Positions 21,109 to 23,073 of a DNA stretch of 23,073 bases are shown one piece after another. A model generated the notes under the pieces. That model was not told where the DNA came from. It saw only the letters and a list, made by a program, of their open reading frames with translations, and ran no database searches. The translations under genes and the position numbers were made by a program. The stretch covers positions 1-23,073 of the forward strand of contig JAZRVT010000032.1 of NCBI GenBank assembly GCA_045599325.1, read 5' to 3'. Each line of letters starts with the position of its first letter. Within the stretch, counting starts at the first letter, position 1. The DNA is from Cacconaster sp045599325 (lineage in GTDB: Bacteria; Bacteroidota; Bacteroidia; Bacteroidales; UBA932).

Positions 21109-23073
21109 TTAATATCCCATCTGCATTATTGCAGACTGCACCTTTGAATTGTTCCGGGCATTCATCCTGCCGAAGTTGAAGGAAACACCCAGGAGAAAAT
21201 ATCTTCCCATTACATTGTGGTATACGTCTTCCATATATTCGGCCGAGTTATGGCGGAGAAGTGATTTCTCCTGATTCAAGATATCGGAAACAGAGAAACT
21301 GAGCGTGAAAGCCTTGATGGTCTTGCTGACCTTCGCATCCCATAGATACTCCGGTTTGTTATATCCATCCGAATAGCCCTTGTAGAAAGTTGAATAAAAA
21401 TCTGACTGAACTTCCCAACCCGTTTCGTTGGACCACAGGAACTCTCCGTAGGCAGTGAAGTCCCAAGTATTGTTGTTGGCCGTCTTGTCGAATGAGTATT
21501 TACTGATGATATTGCCGGCATATCCTCCGGCTGATATGTCAAAATCCCCGATTTCATACTCCAGTTCAACGTCTAAAGCATAATTCAAGGTAGAATTCAG
21601 GCTTTCAGTAAAGCCGCTTTTGCCGCTGTAGAACAAATCGCCGTCGGAATTCCCCCAGAACCAGGCCATTGTCTTGTTGTAGTCGAAATGCTCTTTATCC
21701 AGTCCAGGAAGGCGGTCCTCTGCCTGATATGTGGTGTTGCGACTATATCTGATTGCAGGGGCCATCGTCAAGGTCAGAGTTTTATCCTTGTTCAGCGGCA
21801 GTCGATAATCGAAATATGAATATATCGAATATCCAGGTGCCTTTGAATTCACAGGGATCGCATACCGGACACCATTCTCGTCGAACCAGCTTGCATAGAC
21901 AGTGCTGTTCTGACTCAAAGTAGCTCGAATACGTGTATTGAAATATGAGAATGTCTTGGGATTGTTGTGCTTGAAGCCAACAGATACATTCTGCTGGAAC
22001 CCAGTCCTGAGGTATATGTTTCCAGCTGTAATCTGAACCGGGTTGGCGATGTTCAGTGCAGGTACAATTACGCTGCCCATAGGTGTGTCGGTACGTCCGC
22101 CTGCAGATGCAGTCAGTGTATTGCGGTTCTTTGACCATTCTATATCAGCATAAGGTGCGAAATTCAATGCCCATTCTCCTTTGCCGGCGGTGTTCTCTAT
22201 CCCGAGACTTCTTGAGAATATCTCGTTGTTTTCCTGGTCTATCTGAAGGCCGAACACGACCTTTGTCTTATCCTTTTCATATTGAGCCAGAAGACGTTCT
22301 CTGAACAACAGATCCTTGTTGTTTGAGTATGATGAATAGTAGTTGTTTGCAGACCTGTCGGCGCCATTGAATGCTGCCTTGTCATCAGTCTGGGTGATAT
22401 AACAGGCTGTGAATCTTGTCTGCAAAGCCCAGTTGTCTCCGAATGGCTCCACATAGGACAGGACACCTTCAGTCGCAAGATAGTTCGTTTTGTTGTCGTA
22501 CAGCAGGTTCCTTGTCTCAGCCGATGAGCCAAAAGCTGTTTCTGAATAATCCGTGCTGTTTCCGCCTTTGTCCCTGTACGAGAAGCTTCCACCGAATGTC
22601 AGGCTTCGTCTGGCCTTTCCAAGATCTTTTATGCCGAGATTCCAGTTTATCCTGGTATTGAAGACATTGGTGTGCGATGCAGACAAAGAATTGCTGCTGT
22701 TCAGCACATTCCCTTCACGTTTGGTGATGGAATTCTTTGACTCATTCCTATCCTTTTCGGCATAGTAGAATGTAGGATTTATGGTAAACAAATACTTGTC
22801 GGTTTTCTTATTCTTGACATAGAATGTGCTGCTTACTCTGTTGTCTTTGCCAAATCCCTGATATCCTCCATCAGAATTGATGTCTACTCCATCCGGCTGG
22901 AAAGAAGTACGGGCGGATTTCTCACGGGCATCCTTTTGGCTGAAATTATAGGCGACATTGACGCTGGTTTCCATTCCTTTAATCCGTTCGGTATTGTAAT
23001 TTGCGCCAGCCTGCGCAGATGTTGTCAATCCTTCACGTTCAGCAAACTCGTCGATATCATCCGTGCCAGAGTA
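21109..23073 (-). CDS. Outer-membrane beta-barrel protein, TonB-receptor-like (5' end outside window)
   Basis: The reading frame is open to the right edge of the window, so the start and any signal peptide or plug lie beyond 23073; 654 C-terminal residues are visible. They show many alternating aromatic beta strands and the repetitive glycine/asparagine-rich turns of Bacteroidetes outer-membrane barrels (OMP_b-brl_3/TonB-receptor C-terminal type), such as ANYNTERIKGMETSVNVAYN. The end (GRYFLLGVSFNFGRMNARNN) is a typical last strand plus short tail. GC content looks lower than in the neighbouring obg gene. Carbohydrate- or siderophore-receptor function cannot be assigned without the plug and neighbours. 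A frame-internal TTG at 23028 is not the real start. Confidence 0.85.
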   Translation of the reverse strand, partial: YSGTDDIDEFAEREGLTTSAQAGANYNTERIKGMETSVNVAYNFSQKDAREKSARTSFQPDGVDINSDGGYQGFGKDNRVSSTFYVKNKKTDKYLFTINPTFYYAEKDRNESKNSITKREGNVLNSSNSLSASHTNVFNTRINWNLGIKDLGKARRSLTFGGSFSYRDKGGNSTDYSETAFGSSAETRNLLYDNKTNYLATEGVLSYVEPFGDNWALQTRFTACYITQTDDKAAFNGADRSANNYYSSYSNNKDLLFRERLLAQYEKDKTKVVFGLQIDQENNEIFSRSLGIENTAGKGEWALNFAPYADIEWSKNRNTLTASAGGRTDTPMGSVIVPALNIANPVQITAGNIYLRTGFQQNVSVGFKHNNPKTFSYFNTRIRATLSQNSTVYASWFDENGVRYAIPVNSKAPGYSIYSYFDYRLPLNKDKTLTLTMAPAIRYSRNTTYQAEDRLPGLDKEHFDYNKTMAWFWGNSDGDLFYSGKSGFTESLNSTLNYALDVELEYEIGDFDISAGGYAGNIISKYSFDKTANNNTWDFTAYGEFLWSNETGWEVQSDFYSTFYKGYSDGYNKPEYLWDAKVSKTIKAFTLSFSVSDILNQEKSLLRHNSAEYMEDVYHNVMGRYFLLGVSFNFGRMNARNNSKVQSAIMQMGY

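Noticed and set aside
1..23073. CRISPR array, insertion sequence, toxin-antitoxin or restriction genes
   Set aside because: No regularly spaced repeats, transposase motifs, or nuclease/methylase pairs were seen; rsmD is the only methyltransferase and it is an rRNA enzyme.

Overview
The window looks like a chromosomal segment of a member of the Bacteroidetes, most likely Bacteroidales. Four things point there. Several genes belong to families largely confined to that phylum: DUF5683, a DUF3822-like protein, the short membrane-anchored protein before it, and a SusC-like or OMP_b-brl outer-membrane barrel. Many genes have lipoprotein or Sec leaders typical of the phylum. Promoters follow the Bacteroidetes pattern (TTTG or ATTG, about 19-20 bases, then TAnnTTTG) rather than -35/-10 boxes. 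Finally, almost no gene has a Shine-Dalgarno (SD) sequence. Most of the window is GC-rich core genome. The clearest AT-rich exception lies around 13058-14196; the barrel gene at the right edge is milder.

Layout from left to right. A tRNA-Asp gene with its own promoter and terminator (minus, 46-208). A minus-strand operon of a DHH phosphoesterase (NrnA-like) and two FKBP-type isomerase lipoproteins (248-2787). A plus-strand set of an anchored protein of unknown role, a miniature DUF3822 protein and rsmD (2906-4538). A minus-strand lipid kinase (4541-5482). A plus-strand run of parA, parB, DUF5683 and a LysM lytic transglycosylase (5566-9781), which joins chromosome segregation to cell-wall work. 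A minus-strand helix-hairpin-helix plus predicted barrel protein (9742-11388). Then hpt, adk and rpsU on plus (11461-12862), closed by a strong terminator.

Next comes a gene-poor gap with two very small frames and an AT-rich orphan lipoprotein gene (12919-14196). It is followed by a minus-strand operon of a MATE exporter, a cytidylate kinase-like protein and the ABC-F factor EttA (14205-17898). A xerC-type recombinase overlaps hpf on plus (17940-19122). An obg-lplA pair follows on minus (19127-21077). The right edge is the 3' part of an outer-membrane barrel gene (21109 to beyond 23073).

The theme that best links separate genes is translation control. rpsU (bS21) and hpf are the only genes I checked with a strong SD, in a phylum where ribosomal protein bS21 is reported to help hide the anti-SD sequence. 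EttA, RsmD, Obg and HPF also act on the ribosome. I found no CRISPR array, insertion sequence, phage module or obvious defence system. The less ordinary items are the rpsU and hpf leaders, near-leaderless parA and xerC, a duplicated DUF5683 motif, the mini-DUF3822 protein and the AT-rich islet after rpsU.
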